Below are positions 9,921 through 17,804 of a stretch of DNA of 40,721 nt, in pieces (position 1 is the stretch's first letter; the number at the start of each line of letters is the position of its first letter). The position numbers and the translations under genes are program-made. The DNA is taken from contig NZ_JAAAHS010000022.1 in the NCBI RefSeq assembly GCF_009908195.1, positions 1 through 40,721 on the forward strand, in the 5' to 3' direction. The notes beneath the pieces were generated by a model that saw only the letters and a program-made list of their open reading frames with translations, did not search any database and was not told the DNA's origin. The DNA comes from Streptomyces boluensis (GTDB lineage: Bacteria > Actinomycetota > Actinomycetes > Streptomycetales > Streptomycetaceae).

Positions 9921-10708
9921 TTGGTGTCCTCCCCGGCTGCGCCGGTCTTCTCGCCGGGCGTACCGGCGGTCTTCCGCTGTTCTGTCTTGCGGCGCTGTGC
10001 GATGCGTGCCTGACGCGGGTCGTACGGCGTCGCGGGTGCCTTCTCGCCGCGGATCTCCTCGAGGAGCGCGGTGATGGCGGCCATGATGACTTCCGTTGCC
10101 TCCTTGAGGAGTTCGGGCGTCATCTCCTTGTCGTAGAAGCGGCTCAGGTCGACCGGCGCACCGGCGAGCACGATGTGCGTCTTGCGCGGCCAGAGGTGCG
10201 GCTTCTTCGCGTAGGGCGGCAGGAGTTCGTTGGCTCCCCACTGCGCGATCGGGATGACCGGGCACTTGGTCTGGAGCGCTACGCGGGCGGCGCCCGTCTT
10301 GGCGGTCATGGGCCAGAGTTCGGGGTCGCGGGTGAGCGTTCCCTCGGGATAGAACGCCACGCATTCACCGCGGTCCACCGCGTCGATGGCGGCGCGGAAC
10401 GCACTGAGTGCGTCGGTGCTCTCTCGGTACACGGGGATCTGTCCGGTACCACGCATCATGGCTCCGACAAATCCGCCGTTGAATAGTCCGTGCTTCGCCA
10501 GGAATCGCGGTACACGTCCAGTGTTGTACTGAAAGTGCGCATATGCCAAAGGGTCGACATGGGAATTGTGGTTCACCGCGGCAATAAATCCACCGTCGGC
10601 CGGAATGTGTTCCACACCACGCCAGTCCCGCTTGAGTAGAACCACCAGCGGCGGTTTTGCGATGACCGCCGCCAGGCGGTACCAGAAGCCGATTCTGCGG
10701 CGGGACAC
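9917..10708 (-). CDS. plsC: 1-acyl-sn-glycerol-3-phosphate acyltransferase
   Basis: The 263-aa protein belongs to the PlsC-like acyltransferases, which acylate lysophosphatidic acid to phosphatidic acid at the membrane. It has the catalytic HX4D block in VNHNSHVDPLAY, the substrate-binding FYPEGTLTR, and a later PVIPIAQWG block. A long charged C-terminal tail (RRKTEQRKT) is typical of actinobacterial members. The GTG at 10708 starts VSRRRIGFWYRLA and has GAGGAAGG seven bases upstream. It is the first gene of plsC-gpsA(-ddl) and is divergent from cofC. The exact acyl acceptor is inferred from the family. Confidence 0.9.
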   Translation of the reverse strand: MSRRRIGFWYRLAAVIAKPPLVVLLKRDWRGVEHIPADGGFIAAVNHNSHVDPLAYAHFQYNTGRVPRFLAKHGLFNGGFVGAMMRGTGQIPVYRESTDALSAFRAAIDAVDRGECVAFYPEGTLTRDPELWPMTAKTGAARVALQTKCPVIPIAQWGANELLPPYAKKPHLWPRKTHIVLAGAPVDLSRFYDKEMTPELLKEATEVIMAAITALLEEIRGEKAPATPYDPRQARIAQRRKTEQRKTAGTPGEKTGAAGEDTK

Positions 10709-10866
10709 TCGGACACCTTCCTCTGCTGACCTGTTGTGCGCTGGTGCGCCGCACAAGTGTCGCCCCAGGTACTCAGTCTGTCGAGAACACCGTATGCCAA
10801 GCCGTTCGGGCCTCTCTGTCCACAGGGCCGTACGCCGGAGCCGCCGGCAGGCAAGAATGGGCGGCC

Positions 10867-11562
10867 ATGCGCACACAAGCCGATCGCACTCAGCCGCCCG
10901 CGTGGAGCCTGGTCATCCCCCTGAAGCCGCTGGTGCGGGCGAAGAGTCGGCTCGCGGCCGCCGCGAGCGACCGGCTGCGGCCCTCGCTGGCCCTCGCGTT
11001 CGCCCAGGACACCGTGTCCGCGGCACTGGCCTGCGCTTCGGTGCGCGATGTGGTGGTCGTCACGGACGACGCCCGCGCCGCACGGGAGTTGGCGGCCCTG
11101 GGCGCCCGGACGGTGCGGGACGAACCGGGCGCGGGGCTCAACGCGGCGCTGACCCACGGCGCGCGCGCCGCCCGCGCGCTGCGCCCGACGGCCCCGGTGG
11201 CGGCGTTGAACGCGGATTTGCCCGCACTCCGCACCACGGAATTGGCCCGAGTTCTTGATTATGCGCGCGCATTTCCACGGGCATTTCTCCCCGATGCCGC
11301 GGATATCGGTACGACGCTGCTGTGCGCCGCCCCCTCGGTCCCACTGGCCCCGCACTTCGGCGGCGCGTCCCGGGCCCGGCACGCGGCCTCGGGCGCCGTG
11401 GAGATACCCCTGCTCGACGTGGCGAGCGTCCGCCAGGACGTGGATACGGCGGACGACCTGGCCGTCGCCCTGTCCCTCGGCGTCGGCCCGCACACGCTGG
11501 CCGCGGCCGAACTGGGCGTGCGTACGGGCCTGCTCAGAGGGTCTGCAGCGTCACCAGAGTGA
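10867..11562 (+). CDS. cofC: 2-phospholactate/phosphoenolpyruvate guanylyltransferase CofC (FbiD)
   Basis: CofC/FbiD activates 2-phospho-L-lactate (or PEP, in mycobacteria) with GTP on the route to coenzyme F420. The 231-aa protein has a nucleotidyltransferase fold: VIPLKPLVRAKSRLA at the N-terminus, VVVVTDD, EPGAGLNAAL, AALNADLPAL, then a C-terminal QDVDTADDLAVAL. I chose the ATG at 10867 because the family begins shortly before VIPLKP; no strong ribosome binding site is visible. The gene ends 29 bases inside the convergent small ORF. Whether the substrate is PEP or phospholactate cannot be told by eye. Confidence 0.9.
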   Translation: MRTQADRTQPPAWSLVIPLKPLVRAKSRLAAAASDRLRPSLALAFAQDTVSAALACASVRDVVVVTDDARAARELAALGARTVRDEPGAGLNAALTHGARAARALRPTAPVAALNADLPALRTTELARVLDYARAFPRAFLPDAADIGTTLLCAAPSVPLAPHFGGASRARHAASGAVEIPLLDVASVRQDVDTADDLAVALSLGVGPHTLAAAELGVRTGLLRGSAASPE

Positions 11563-11743
11563 TCCGCCGGGCGTCCGCCCCCGCCGCTTCGTCGAGCTCG
11601 ATCCGCACCCGCTGTCCAGGCCGCAGCAGCCGCAGCCCCCCGGCGTCGAAGGCCGGGCCGTCGAAGGGCACCGGGGTGCCGTCGTCGAGAAGCACACTGC
11701 CGCTGCGGGTCTCGGGGTCGTACGTGTACGCGGTGGCCTGCAT
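11534..11743 (-). CDS. Small conserved protein of unknown function
   Basis: A 69-aa ORF starting MQATAYTYDPETRSGSVLLDDG and continuing TPVPFDGPAFDAGGLRLL, then PGQRVRIELDEA. The pattern of short strands, with a basic-hydrophobic VRIELDE stretch, suggests a small beta-barrel like an OB or cold-shock fold, but it lacks the RNP motifs, so this is only a structural guess. The frame is open upstream to 11797 (GTG). It is convergent with cofC and overlaps its end by 29 nt. I recall a protein like this in the same position in other streptomycetes. Confidence 0.7.
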   Translation of the reverse strand: MQATAYTYDPETRSGSVLLDDGTPVPFDGPAFDAGGLRLLRPGQRVRIELDEAAGADARRITLVTLQTL

Positions 11744-11842
11744 GGCCGCAGCGTATCGGGCGCCGCGGGCCGGGCGCACCGCCCGTCCCCCGCGCACCGG
11801 GAGCGGCGCCGGCTCCCCCGTGAACCGGCGCCGGACACACCG

Positions 11843-11874
11843 CGGGCCGGGCTCCCCGAGGGGAGCCCGGCCCG
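11843..11874 (-). terminator. Terminator downstream of hupS
   Basis: A GC-rich stem of about 15 bp (11843-11857 with 11860-11874, core GGGCCGGGCTCCCC) lies about 25 nt after the hupS stop on the minus strand. There is no T tract, as is common in Streptomyces. Confidence 0.7.
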
Positions 11875-11899
11875 GCGCGTGAGTGAGCCCTGCAGACCG

Positions 11900-12574
11900 T
11901 TACTTCTTCCTGGCGGTGGTCTTCTTGGCGGTGGTCTTGCGCGCCGTCGACTTCTTCGCGGGCGCCTTCTTCGCCGTCGCCTTCTTCGCGGGCGCGGTCT
12001 TCTTGGCGGTGGCCTTCTTGGCCGTGGTGGCCTTCTTCGCGGCGGCCTTCTTGGCTGCCGGCGCGGCCTTCTTCGCCGTGGTCTTCTTGGCGGTGGCCTT
12101 CTTCGCCGTCGCCTTCTTCGCGGCGGTGGTCTTCTTCGCCGCGGTCTTCTTCGCGGCGGTGGTCTTCTTCGCGGCCGCCTTCTTCGCCGCGGTCGTCTTC
12201 TTCGCCGCCGCCTTCTTCACGGTGGTGCGGCTGGAAGTGCTGCCGGAGAGGCTGCCCTTCGGCGCCTTCTTGACCGCGACGTCGTTCTTCGGGAGCTTCT
12301 TCGAACCGCTCACCAGGTCCTTGAAGCCCTGGCCCGCGCGGAAGCGCGGAACGGAGGTCTTCTTGACGCGCACGCGCTCCCCGGTCTGGGGGTTGCGGGC
12401 GTAGCGGGCGGGACGGTCGACCTTCTCGAACGAGCCGAAGCCCGTGACCGAGACCCGGTCGCCGCTGACGACCGCGCGGACGATGGCGTCCAGGACCGCG
12501 TCGACTGCGTCGGCGGCCTGCTGACGGCCACCGACCTTGTCGGCAATCGCTTCTACGAGCTGCGCCTTGTTCAC
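11900..12574 (-). CDS. hupS: HU-family nucleoid protein with histone H1-like lysine-rich tail
   Basis: A 224-aa protein. Residues 1 to about 92 form a standard HU domain (MNKAQLVEAIADKVGG, VSGDRVSVTGFGSFEKV, ARNPQTGERVRVKKT, PRFRAGQGFKDLV). After a short linker, about 115 residues consist almost entirely of Lys, Ala and Thr in repeats such as AAKKTTAAKK. This two-part layout matches the sporulation-linked HupS of S. coelicolor, where the tail aids DNA binding and compaction in spores. The GTG start is preceded by a GAAGGGGAAG ribosome binding site. A good promoter lies 52 nt upstream and a terminator follows, so it is probably monocistronic. Confidence 0.95.
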   Translation of the reverse strand: MNKAQLVEAIADKVGGRQQAADAVDAVLDAIVRAVVSGDRVSVTGFGSFEKVDRPARYARNPQTGERVRVKKTSVPRFRAGQGFKDLVSGSKKLPKNDVAVKKAPKGSLSGSTSSRTTVKKAAAKKTTAAKKAAAKKTTAAKKTAAKKTTAAKKATAKKATAKKTTAKKAAPAAKKAAAKKATTAKKATAKKTAPAKKATAKKAPAKKSTARKTTAKKTTARKK

Positions 12575-12625
12575 GTCTTCCCCTTCGGAGACATTGCCAG
12601 AACCAATGTGTTCAAGCTTTTTCGC

Positions 12626-12654
12626 ACGTTAGGCAGATGTATACCGCAAATCAA
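12626..12654 (-). promoter_or_regulatory. Putative hupS promoter
   Basis: On the minus strand, TTGATT (12654-12649) is separated by 17 nt from TAACGT (12631-12626). This fits a housekeeping-type promoter and lies in an AT-rich stretch 52 nt before the hupS GTG. Confidence 0.55.
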
Positions 12655-12699
12655 ACACGAAACGGGCTAATCACCCTTGTGCCGCAACGGGCTGGACTG

Positions 12700-12954
12700 T
12701 CAGAGAGTTCCGTCAGTTCGGCCCGCATCGGCATCAGTGGGGAATCGACCCTCGTCCAGTTCGGTCATGAACTGATCCAGACGCCTTGCCGCATCGGTGA
12801 GGTCGTGTTTGGCCGCGGCCGTAATGACCAGCAGCTTCCGGGTCAGCGCCATCCGTACGCCCTCCGGGACTTGCAGTGTGCGCACCGTCGCGTGCGCTTC
12901 TTTCAGCCGGTCCGCGACGAGCCCGTAGAGCTCGAGTTGGCTGTCGCGGTCCAT
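12700..12954 (-). CDS. Small conserved actinobacterial protein of unknown function
   Basis: An 84-aa, mainly helical, charged protein (MDRDSQLELYGLVADRLKEA, HATVRTLQVPEGVRMALTRK, LLVITAAAKHDLTDAARRLD). The helices, with regular hydrophobic spacing, could pair into a coiled coil or helical bundle. I recall conserved homologues at this place between hupS and leuD, but no function is known to me. No convincing Shine-Dalgarno precedes the ATG at 12954, so a leaderless or weakly translated mRNA is possible. The region upstream (12955-13138) contains CAACTCCC twice and no gene. Confidence 0.8.
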   Translation of the reverse strand: MDRDSQLELYGLVADRLKEAHATVRTLQVPEGVRMALTRKLLVITAAAKHDLTDAARRLDQFMTELDEGRFPTDADAGRTDGTL

Positions 12955-13138
12955 GCACTGATTGTGCCATCTAGGGCGAGTTGTCGCCTCGCGAGGTCCC
13001 AGCGCGCCGCCCAAATGGGGTTTTCGGGGTCCGCGCGACCCCTAAGTCGTGCTGGCGGCGGGTGCTTCCCAACTCCCCGTACGACGCCCCAACTCCCTTG
13101 TGTCACCGGCGAGTTGAACGTCGCACCCGACAAACGAC

Positions 13139-13170
13139 CGAACCGCGGTCTGCACGCAGACCGCGGTTCG
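13139..13170 (-). terminator. leuCD terminator
   Basis: A 15-bp perfect stem, CGAACCGCGGTCTGC with its complement (13139-13153 and 13156-13170), lies about 36 nt past the leuD stop. On the minus strand it is followed by GTCGTTTGTCGG. Confidence 0.85.
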
Positions 13171-13206
13171 TAAGAGAGTGTCGATTCGGTTGCCCGAATG
13201 GCCGAT

Positions 13207-13800
13207 TCAGACCTGGACGGTGCGCGGCTTGTATGCCGGGCGCTTCGTCTCGTAGGCCGCGATGTCGGCTTCGTTCTGCAGCGTGATGCTGATGTCGTCA
13301 AGGCCGTTCAGGAGCCGCCAACGGGAGTTCTCGTCGAGCTCGAACGCGGCGGTGACGCCCTCGGCGCGCACCTCGCGGGCCTCCAGGTCGACGGTGATCT
13401 CGGCCTGCGGGTCCTTCTCGACGAGCTCCCACAGCTGCTCCACGACCGACTGGTCGAGGACGACCGTCAGGAGGCCGTTCTTCAGCGAGTTGCCGCGGAA
13501 GATGTCGGCGAACCGGGACGAGATCACGGTCTTGAAGCCGTAGTTCTGCAGGGCCCACACGGCGTGCTCACGGGAGGAGCCGGTACCGAAGTCGGGACCC
13601 GCCACCAGGACCGAGGCGCCTTGCCGCTCGGGCTTGTTGAGGATGAAGGACGCGTCCTTGCGCCAGGCCTCGAAGAGACCGTCCTCGAAGCCGTCGCGGG
13701 TGACCTTCTTGAGCCAGTGGGCGGGGATGATCTGGTCGGTGTCGACGTTGCTGCGACGCAGCGGGACGGCCCGGCCGGTGTGCGCGGTGAATGCTTCCAT
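13207..13800 (-). CDS. leuD: 3-isopropylmalate dehydratase small subunit
   Basis: LeuD is the swivelling small subunit of isopropylmalate isomerase, which converts 2-isopropylmalate to 3-isopropylmalate in leucine synthesis. The 197-aa protein has the family motifs [35 protein letters not shown] (substrate loop) and [18 protein letters not shown]. It starts six bases after the leuC stop and so is co-transcribed with it. Confidence 0.97.
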   Translation of the reverse strand: MEAFTAHTGRAVPLRRSNVDTDQIIPAHWLKKVTRDGFEDGLFEAWRKDASFILNKPERQGASVLVAGPDFGTGSSREHAVWALQNYGFKTVISSRFADIFRGNSLKNGLLTVVLDQSVVEQLWELVEKDPQAEITVDLEAREVRAEGVTAAFELDENSRWRLLNGLDDISITLQNEADIAAYETKRPAYKPRTVQV

Positions 13801-13806
13801 GGCTGC

Positions 13807-15231
13807 TCAGACTCCAGCGGGCGTACGGACGTCGGTCAGGTCGGCGGGCGCGGCCAGGTGGCCGGTGACCGCGGTGGCGGCGGCGACCTGCGGCGAGACC
13901 AGGTGGGTACGGCCGCCCTTGCCCTGCCTGCCTTCGAAGTTGCGGTTGGAGGTGGACGCGGAGCGCTCACCGGGCGCCAGTTGGTCCGGGTTCATACCCA
14001 GGCACATGGAACAGCCCGCGTGCCGCCACTCGGCGCCGGCCTCCTTGAAGACCTTGTCCAGGCCCTCTTCGACGGCCTGCAGGCCGACCCGCGCGGAGCC
14101 GGGAACGACCAGCATCCGTACGCCGTCGGCGACTTTGCGGCCCTTGACGATGTCGGCGGCGGCGCGCAGGTCCTCGATCCGCCCGTTGGTGCAGGAGCCC
14201 ACGAAGACGGTGTCGACCTTGATGTCCCGCAGCGGCTGACCGGCCTGCAGACCCATGTACTCCAGGGCCTTCTCGGCCGCGTGCCGCTCCGAAGCGTCTT
14301 CGTACGAAGCAGGGTCGGGGACGTTGGCCGACAGCGGCGCGCCCTGACCGGGGTTGGTGCCCCAGGTGACGAACGGCGCCAGGGAGGCGGCGTCGATGAC
14401 GACCTCGGCGTCGAAGACCGCGTCGTCGTCCGTCTTCAGGGTCTTCCAGTACGCGACGGCCGCGTCCCAGTCCTCGCCCTGCGGGGCGTGCGCGCGGCCC
14501 TCGATGTACGCGAACGTCGTCTCGTCGGGGGCGATCATGCCCGCGCGGGCGCCGGCCTCGATCGACATGTTGCAGATGGTCATGCGGGCTTCCATCGAGA
14601 GCTTCTCGATGGCGGAGCCGCGGTATTCGAGGATGTAGCCCTGGCCGCCGCCGGTGCCGATCTTCGCGATGATGGCGAGGATCAGGTCCTTGGCCGTTAC
14701 GCCGTCGGGGAGTTCACCGTCGACCGTGATGGCCATGGTCTTCGGGCGGGCCAGCGGCAGCGTCTGGGTGGCCAGCACGTGCTCGACCTGCGAGGTGCCG
14801 ATGCCGAACGCCAGCGCGCCGAAGGCGCCGTGGGTGGAGGTGTGCGAGTCACCGCAGACCACGGTGGTGCCGGGCTGGGTCAGACCCAGCTGCGGGCCGA
14901 CCACGTGCACGACGCCCTGCTCGACGTCGCCCAGCGGGTGCAGCCGCACGCCGAAGTCCGCGCAGTTCTTGCGCAGCGTCTCCAGCTGGGCCCGCGACAC
15001 CGGGTCGGCGATGGGCTTGTCGATGTCGAGGGTCGGGGTGTTGTGGTCCTCGGTGGCGATGGTGAGGTCGAGGCGCCGCACCTGGCGGCCGCCCTTGCGG
15101 AGGCCGTCGAAGGCCTGCGGGCTGGTCACCTCGTGCAGCAGGTGCAGATCGATGAAGAGGAGGTCGGGCTCGCCCTCGGCGCGCCGGACGACGTGGTCGT
15201 CCCAGACCTTCTCCGCGAGTGTCCTACCCAT
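13807..15231 (-). CDS. leuC: 3-isopropylmalate dehydratase large subunit
   Basis: LeuC is the aconitase-like large subunit carrying a [4Fe-4S] cluster. The 474-aa protein starts [15 protein letters not shown]; the GGAGGG ribosome binding site eight bases upstream fixes the ATG at 15231, although the frame stays open to 16074 under ndgR. Cluster cysteines are in FVGSCTNGR (around residue 345) and in [13 protein letters not shown] (around 405 and 408). [19 protein letters not shown] is also present. It is divergent from ndgR, whose product regulates this operon in S. coelicolor. Confidence 0.97.
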   Translation of the reverse strand: MGRTLAEKVWDDHVVRRAEGEPDLLFIDLHLLHEVTSPQAFDGLRKGGRQVRRLDLTIATEDHNTPTLDIDKPIADPVSRAQLETLRKNCADFGVRLHPLGDVEQGVVHVVGPQLGLTQPGTTVVCGDSHTSTHGAFGALAFGIGTSQVEHVLATQTLPLARPKTMAITVDGELPDGVTAKDLILAIIAKIGTGGGQGYILEYRGSAIEKLSMEARMTICNMSIEAGARAGMIAPDETTFAYIEGRAHAPQGEDWDAAVAYWKTLKTDDDAVFDAEVVIDAASLAPFVTWGTNPGQGAPLSANVPDPASYEDASERHAAEKALEYMGLQAGQPLRDIKVDTVFVGSCTNGRIEDLRAAADIVKGRKVADGVRMLVVPGSARVGLQAVEEGLDKVFKEAGAEWRHAGCSMCLGMNPDQLAPGERSASTSNRNFEGRQGKGGRTHLVSPQVAAATAVTGHLAAPADLTDVRTPAGV

Positions 15232-15360
15232 CGCTTTCCCTCCGGCCGGCAGATTGCGCCCGGCCACTTCTAGAGATGTGAGCGGTGACGTCCGTACCCC
15301 TCGTACCGAACGTGATCCGCTGGACCCGTTGGTCTGCGGGCCGCTGTATGTACAGGGTGA

Positions 15361-15385
15361 CAAGTTCCCTGGGAAATTGAACTTG
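15361..15385. promoter_or_regulatory. Candidate NdgR operator between leuC and ndgR
   Basis: CAAGTTC (15361-15367) and GAACTTG (15379-15385) form an inverted repeat with an 11-nt spacer. Nested in it is the odd palindrome TTCCCTGGGAA (15365-15375). It lies 33 nt before the ndgR ATG and 130 nt before leuC, in the only intergenic region they share. IclR-type regulators bind such palindromes. Assignment to NdgR is inference from position. Confidence 0.5.
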
Positions 15386-15417
15386 CGTTTCACAGAGTGA
15401 GACGCGAGTATCGACGC

Positions 15418-16134
15418 ATGGACAACTCTAGCGGCGTTGGCGTCCTCGACAAGGCAGCCCTTGTCCTGGGCGCCCTGGAGTCCGGTCCGGCCACCCTCGC
15501 GGGCTTGGTCGCGGCCACCGGGCTCGCACGACCTACTGCACATCGTCTCGCTGTCGCCCTCGAGCACCACCGCATGGTGGCGAGGGACATGCAGGGCCGG
15601 TTCATCCTCGGCCCGCGGCTCGCCGAACTGGCGGCCGCGGCCGGTGAGGACCGCCTGCTCGCCACGGCGGGGCCGGTACTGACCCATCTCCGCGACGTGA
15701 CCGGCGAGAGCGCCCAGCTCTACCGCCGCCAGGGCGACATGCGCATCTGCGTCGCCGCGGCGGAGCGCCTGTCCGGACTGCGGGACACGGTCCCGGTGGG
15801 CTCCACGCTCACCATGAAGGCCGGTTCCTCGGCCCAGATCCTGATGGCCTGGGAGGAGCCGGAGCGCCTGCACCGCGGCCTCCAGGGCGCCCGTTTCACG
15901 GCCACGGCCCTCTCGGGGGTACGCCGCCGTGGCTGGGCCCAGTCGATCGGTGAGCGCGAGCCGGGCGTCGCCTCGGTGTCGGCGCCGGTGCGTGGCCCGT
16001 CCAACCGTGTGGTCGCCGCCGTCTCGGTCTCCGGACCGATCGAGCGCCTGACCCGGCACCCGGGCCGGATGCACGCCCAGGCGATCATCGACGCCGCGGG
16101 CCGCCTCTCGGAGGCGCTGCGCCGCACCAGCTGA
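15418..16134 (+). CDS. ndgR: IclR-family transcriptional regulator NdgR
   Basis: A 238-aa regulator. The N-terminal winged helix-turn-helix (about residues 8-65) includes [20 protein letters not shown] and [13 protein letters not shown]; the C-terminal IclR effector domain includes [19 protein letters not shown] and [21 protein letters not shown]. It matches S. coelicolor NdgR in length and sequence as I recall it. NdgR controls leucine and other branched-chain and sulfur amino acid genes and links nitrogen supply to antibiotic production. The ATG at 15418 is preferred over the in-frame GTG at 15397 from family alignment. It is divergent from leuC, its expected target, and ends with its own terminator. 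Confidence 0.95.
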   Translation: MDNSSGVGVLDKAALVLGALESGPATLAGLVAATGLARPTAHRLAVALEHHRMVARDMQGRFILGPRLAELAAAAGEDRLLATAGPVLTHLRDVTGESAQLYRRQGDMRICVAAAERLSGLRDTVPVGSTLTMKAGSSAQILMAWEEPERLHRGLQGARFTATALSGVRRRGWAQSIGEREPGVASVSAPVRGPSNRVVAAVSVSGPIERLTRHPGRMHAQAIIDAAGRLSEALRRTS

Positions 16135-16153
16135 CCTTCCGCACCGTTCTGGT

Positions 16154-16185
16154 CCGGGTCCGCCTCAACGCCGCGGCGGACCCGG
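16154..16185 (+). terminator. ndgR terminator
   Basis: An 11-bp stem, CCGGGTCCGCC (16154-16164) with GGCGGACCCGG (16175-16185), loop of 10 nt, 20 nt after the ndgR stop. Confidence 0.7.
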
Positions 16186-16352
16186 CACCGGCGAGTACGC
16201 GAACGTCCTGGGGCAGCGGCCTCAACTCGCTTCACCACACGCCCGGTTCACGACCGAGGGTCTCAACGGAACGTGCCGCGGCCGCCGTTGACACCGTCCA
16301 CCCGAACTGCCCGGCGGAACCCGCCAGTTGCCTCGTACCAACTCGTACCAAG

Positions 16353-16390
16353 CGAAGAGGCCCTCCGCACGGATGCGGAGGGCCTCTTCG
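16353..16390. terminator. Strong terminator ending the tRNA cluster
   Basis: A perfect 17-bp stem (16353-16369 with 16374-16390, core GAAGAGGCCCTCCGCA) and a 4-nt loop, six bases past the 3' end of the last tRNA-Glu on the minus strand. Symmetry also makes it a backstop for ndgR. A 10-bp tandem duplication, CTCGTACCAA twice, sits beside it at 16332-16351. Confidence 0.85.
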
Positions 16391-16395
16391 ATGCG

Positions 16396-16468
16396 TACCC
16401 CCGACCGGATTCGAACCGGCGCTACCGCCTTGAGAGGGCGGCGTGCTAGGCCGCTACACAACGGGGGC
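16396..16468 (-). tRNA. tRNA-Glu (CTC), copy 1
   Basis: 73 nt on the minus strand, starting GCCCCCGTTGTGTAGC. The anticodon loop CTCTCAA is between CCGCC and GGCGG, giving anticodon CTC (reads GAG). The T arm is GGTTCGAATCC. The acceptor stem GCCCCCG/CGGGGGT is followed by discriminator A. CCA is not encoded. Confidence 0.95.
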
Positions 16469-16492
16469 TAGCTTTACTGCACTTGTACTGCG

Positions 16493-16564
16493 CTGGGCTA
16501 CCAGGACTCGAACCTAGAACAACGGAACCAGAAACCGCCGTGTTGCCAATTACACCATAGCCCA
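16493..16564 (-). tRNA. tRNA-Gln (CTG), copy 1
   Basis: 72 nt on the minus strand, starting TGGGCTATGGTGTAATTGG, ending TAGCCCA plus discriminator G. The anticodon loop TTCTGGT gives CTG (reads CAG). The acceptor is TGGGCTA/TAGCCCA. The closing 31-39 position is T-T rather than a pair. Confidence 0.93.
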
Positions 16565-16585
16565 CTGGTGGTTTAGACCAGAGAG

Positions 16586-16658
16586 TACCCCCGACCGGAT
16601 TCGAACCGGCGCTACCGCCTTGAGAGGGCGGCGTGCTAGGCCGCTACACAACGGGGGC
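16586..16658 (-). tRNA. tRNA-Glu (CTC), copy 2
   Basis: Identical over its 73 nt to the copy at 16396-16468: anticodon CTC and the same acceptor, D, anticodon and T arms. It is separated from the tRNA-Gln downstream by 21 nt. Confidence 0.95.
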
Positions 16659-16721
16659 CCTAGCGATCCTGCATTGAAGTCAGCGGGTGCGACCCATAGC
16701 TGTCCTCACGGGAAGGATCTG

Positions 16722-16794
16722 TACCCCCGACCGGATTCGAACCGGCGCTACCGCCTTGAGAGGGCGGCGTGCTAGGCCGCTACACAACGGGGGC
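16722..16794 (-). tRNA. tRNA-Glu (CTC), copy 3
   Basis: The third identical 73-nt copy with anticodon CTC. The 63-nt spacer to copy 2 is unrelated to the other spacers, so only the mature tRNA sequence is conserved. Confidence 0.95.
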
Positions 16795-16835
16795 CTTGCG
16801 GATACATGATCCGCGGCACAGATAAGCTCTGCGAG

Positions 16836-16907
16836 CTGGCCTACCAGGACTCGAACCTAGACTAACGGAACCAGAAACCGTCGTGCTGCCAATTACACCA
16901 TAGGCCA
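16836..16907 (-). tRNA. tRNA-Gln (CTG), copy 2
   Basis: 72 nt, the first tRNA of the cluster in the direction of transcription. Anticodon CTG. The acceptor is TGGCCTA/TAGGCCA: compared with the other Gln copy, pair 4-69 is swapped from G-C to C-G, with both strands changed. D-loop and anticodon-stem bases also differ (GGCAGCACGACGG against GGCAACACGGCGG). Confidence 0.93.
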
Positions 16908-16913
16908 CCAAAA

Positions 16914-16949
16914 CGCAAATCCCCTTGGGGGTTTTTGTTTGGGTTTGCG
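16914..16949 (-). terminator. Possible HAD-gene terminator or tRNA leader hairpin
   Basis: Outer arms CGCAAA (16914-16919) and TTTGCG (16944-16949) enclose CCCC (16921-16924) and GGGG (16927-16930). On the minus strand TTTT follows. It lies between the HAD stop and the first tRNA, so it could end the HAD transcript. On the plus strand a T-rich tract follows, but no plus-strand gene is upstream. Confidence 0.35.
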
Positions 16950-16994
16950 CTTCCCGCTTGGCCTGCCGGCCCGGCGAGCGGCGCAGGAAGAACA

Positions 16995-17732
16995 TTACCC
17001 GAAGGTGGACGGCGCTCCAAAACGGGTATCAGCGGCCAGCAGGCCGGGCAGCTCCGCGAGCCCGGTGATCCGCCGTACGCCGCGCGGGACTTCGGCCGTC
17101 GGCGGCTCGGCGGCGCTGCGGTCCAGCCAGATCCCGAGCAGCCCGGCGTCGTGTGCGCCCCTGGCGTCGATCTCCGGCTGGTCCCCCACGTACGCCACTT
17201 CGGCGGGGTCGAGGGCGAGCGTGGCGCAGGCGGCGTGGAAGGCCTCGGGTGCGGGCTTGGCGACGCCGAGTTGGACCGCGCAGAGCAGCGCCTCGAAGCG
17301 GTCGCGTACGCCGAGGGCGCGGAGTTTTCGCTCCTGCTGGTCGGCGTGGGCGTTGGAGAGGACGGCGTGCCGGTAGCCGTCGGCGAGGGCGTCGAGGGTG
17401 GGGACGGTGTCGGGGAAGAGGGCCCAGGCGGCTTCGTAGTGACCGATGTAACGGCGGAACCAGGCGTCGGATGCGTTGTCGGAGAGGGCCGGGTCGTCGA
17501 GGAAGTCGCGGACGCGGTCGTTCCGCTGGGTGACGAAGTCCACTTCCCCGGCGCTGAAACGGTCCCAGTGCCGCTGCGTGGTCGTCTTCCAGTGGGCGAG
17601 GGCGTCGGTGGCGGTGCCGTAGCGGGAGAGGATCCCTTCGGCTTCCAGGTGGGCCCGCATACCGAGGGTGTCCGCAGTGCCGTAGTCGAAGATCGTGTCG
17701 TCGATGTCCCAGAGGACGGCTTTGATCGGCAT
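16995..17732 (-). CDS. HAD-superfamily hydrolase
   Basis: A 245-aa haloacid-dehalogenase-fold phosphatase or hydrolase. Motif I is LWDIDDTIFD (nucleophile Asp9, acid Asp11), followed by a helical cap of about 85 residues. Motif II is LSNAHADQ, motif III is the Lys of VAKPAPEAF, and motif IV is YVGDQPEIDARGAHDAG. All catalytic residues are present, so it should be active, most likely on a small phosphorylated metabolite; the substrate cannot be told. It lies downstream of gltX but after a strong terminator, so it probably has its own promoter. Confidence 0.92.
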   Translation of the reverse strand: MPIKAVLWDIDDTIFDYGTADTLGMRAHLEAEGILSRYGTATDALAHWKTTTQRHWDRFSAGEVDFVTQRNDRVRDFLDDPALSDNASDAWFRRYIGHYEAAWALFPDTVPTLDALADGYRHAVLSNAHADQQERKLRALGVRDRFEALLCAVQLGVAKPAPEAFHAACATLALDPAEVAYVGDQPEIDARGAHDAGLLGIWLDRSAAEPPTAEVPRGVRRITGLAELPGLLAADTRFGAPSTFG

Positions 17733-17747
17733 GGGTCGACCGTACGG

Positions 17748-17785
17748 CGAAGGGCCCGGAAGCCGGGTGGCTTTCGGGCCCTTCG
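17748..17785 (-). terminator. gltX terminator
   Basis: A 17-bp stem (17748-17764 with 17769-17785, one G-U pair, core GAAGGGCCCG) 19 nt past the gltX stop and just before the HAD start. It should separate the two genes. Confidence 0.85.
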
Positions 17786-17804
17786 TCGTGCGTGCGGGGT
17801 GTGG

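Noticed and set aside
11900-12240. Low-complexity DNA repeats that might be a satellite or noncoding repeat
   Set aside because: They encode the lysine/alanine/threonine tail of HupS in frame, so they are explained by the protein.
13198-15273. A 691-codon plus-strand frame opposite leuD and leuC
   Set aside because: Antisense shadow; leuC and leuD motifs are intact on the minus strand.
16396-16907. Regularly spaced repeats resembling a CRISPR array
   Set aside because: The repeats are complete tRNA genes with cloverleaf folds and differing types; spacer lengths vary from 20 to 63 nt.
16222-16995. Two short minus-strand frames across the tRNA cluster
   Set aside because: They translate tRNA genes and terminator hairpins; no ribosome binding site and no protein-like pattern.
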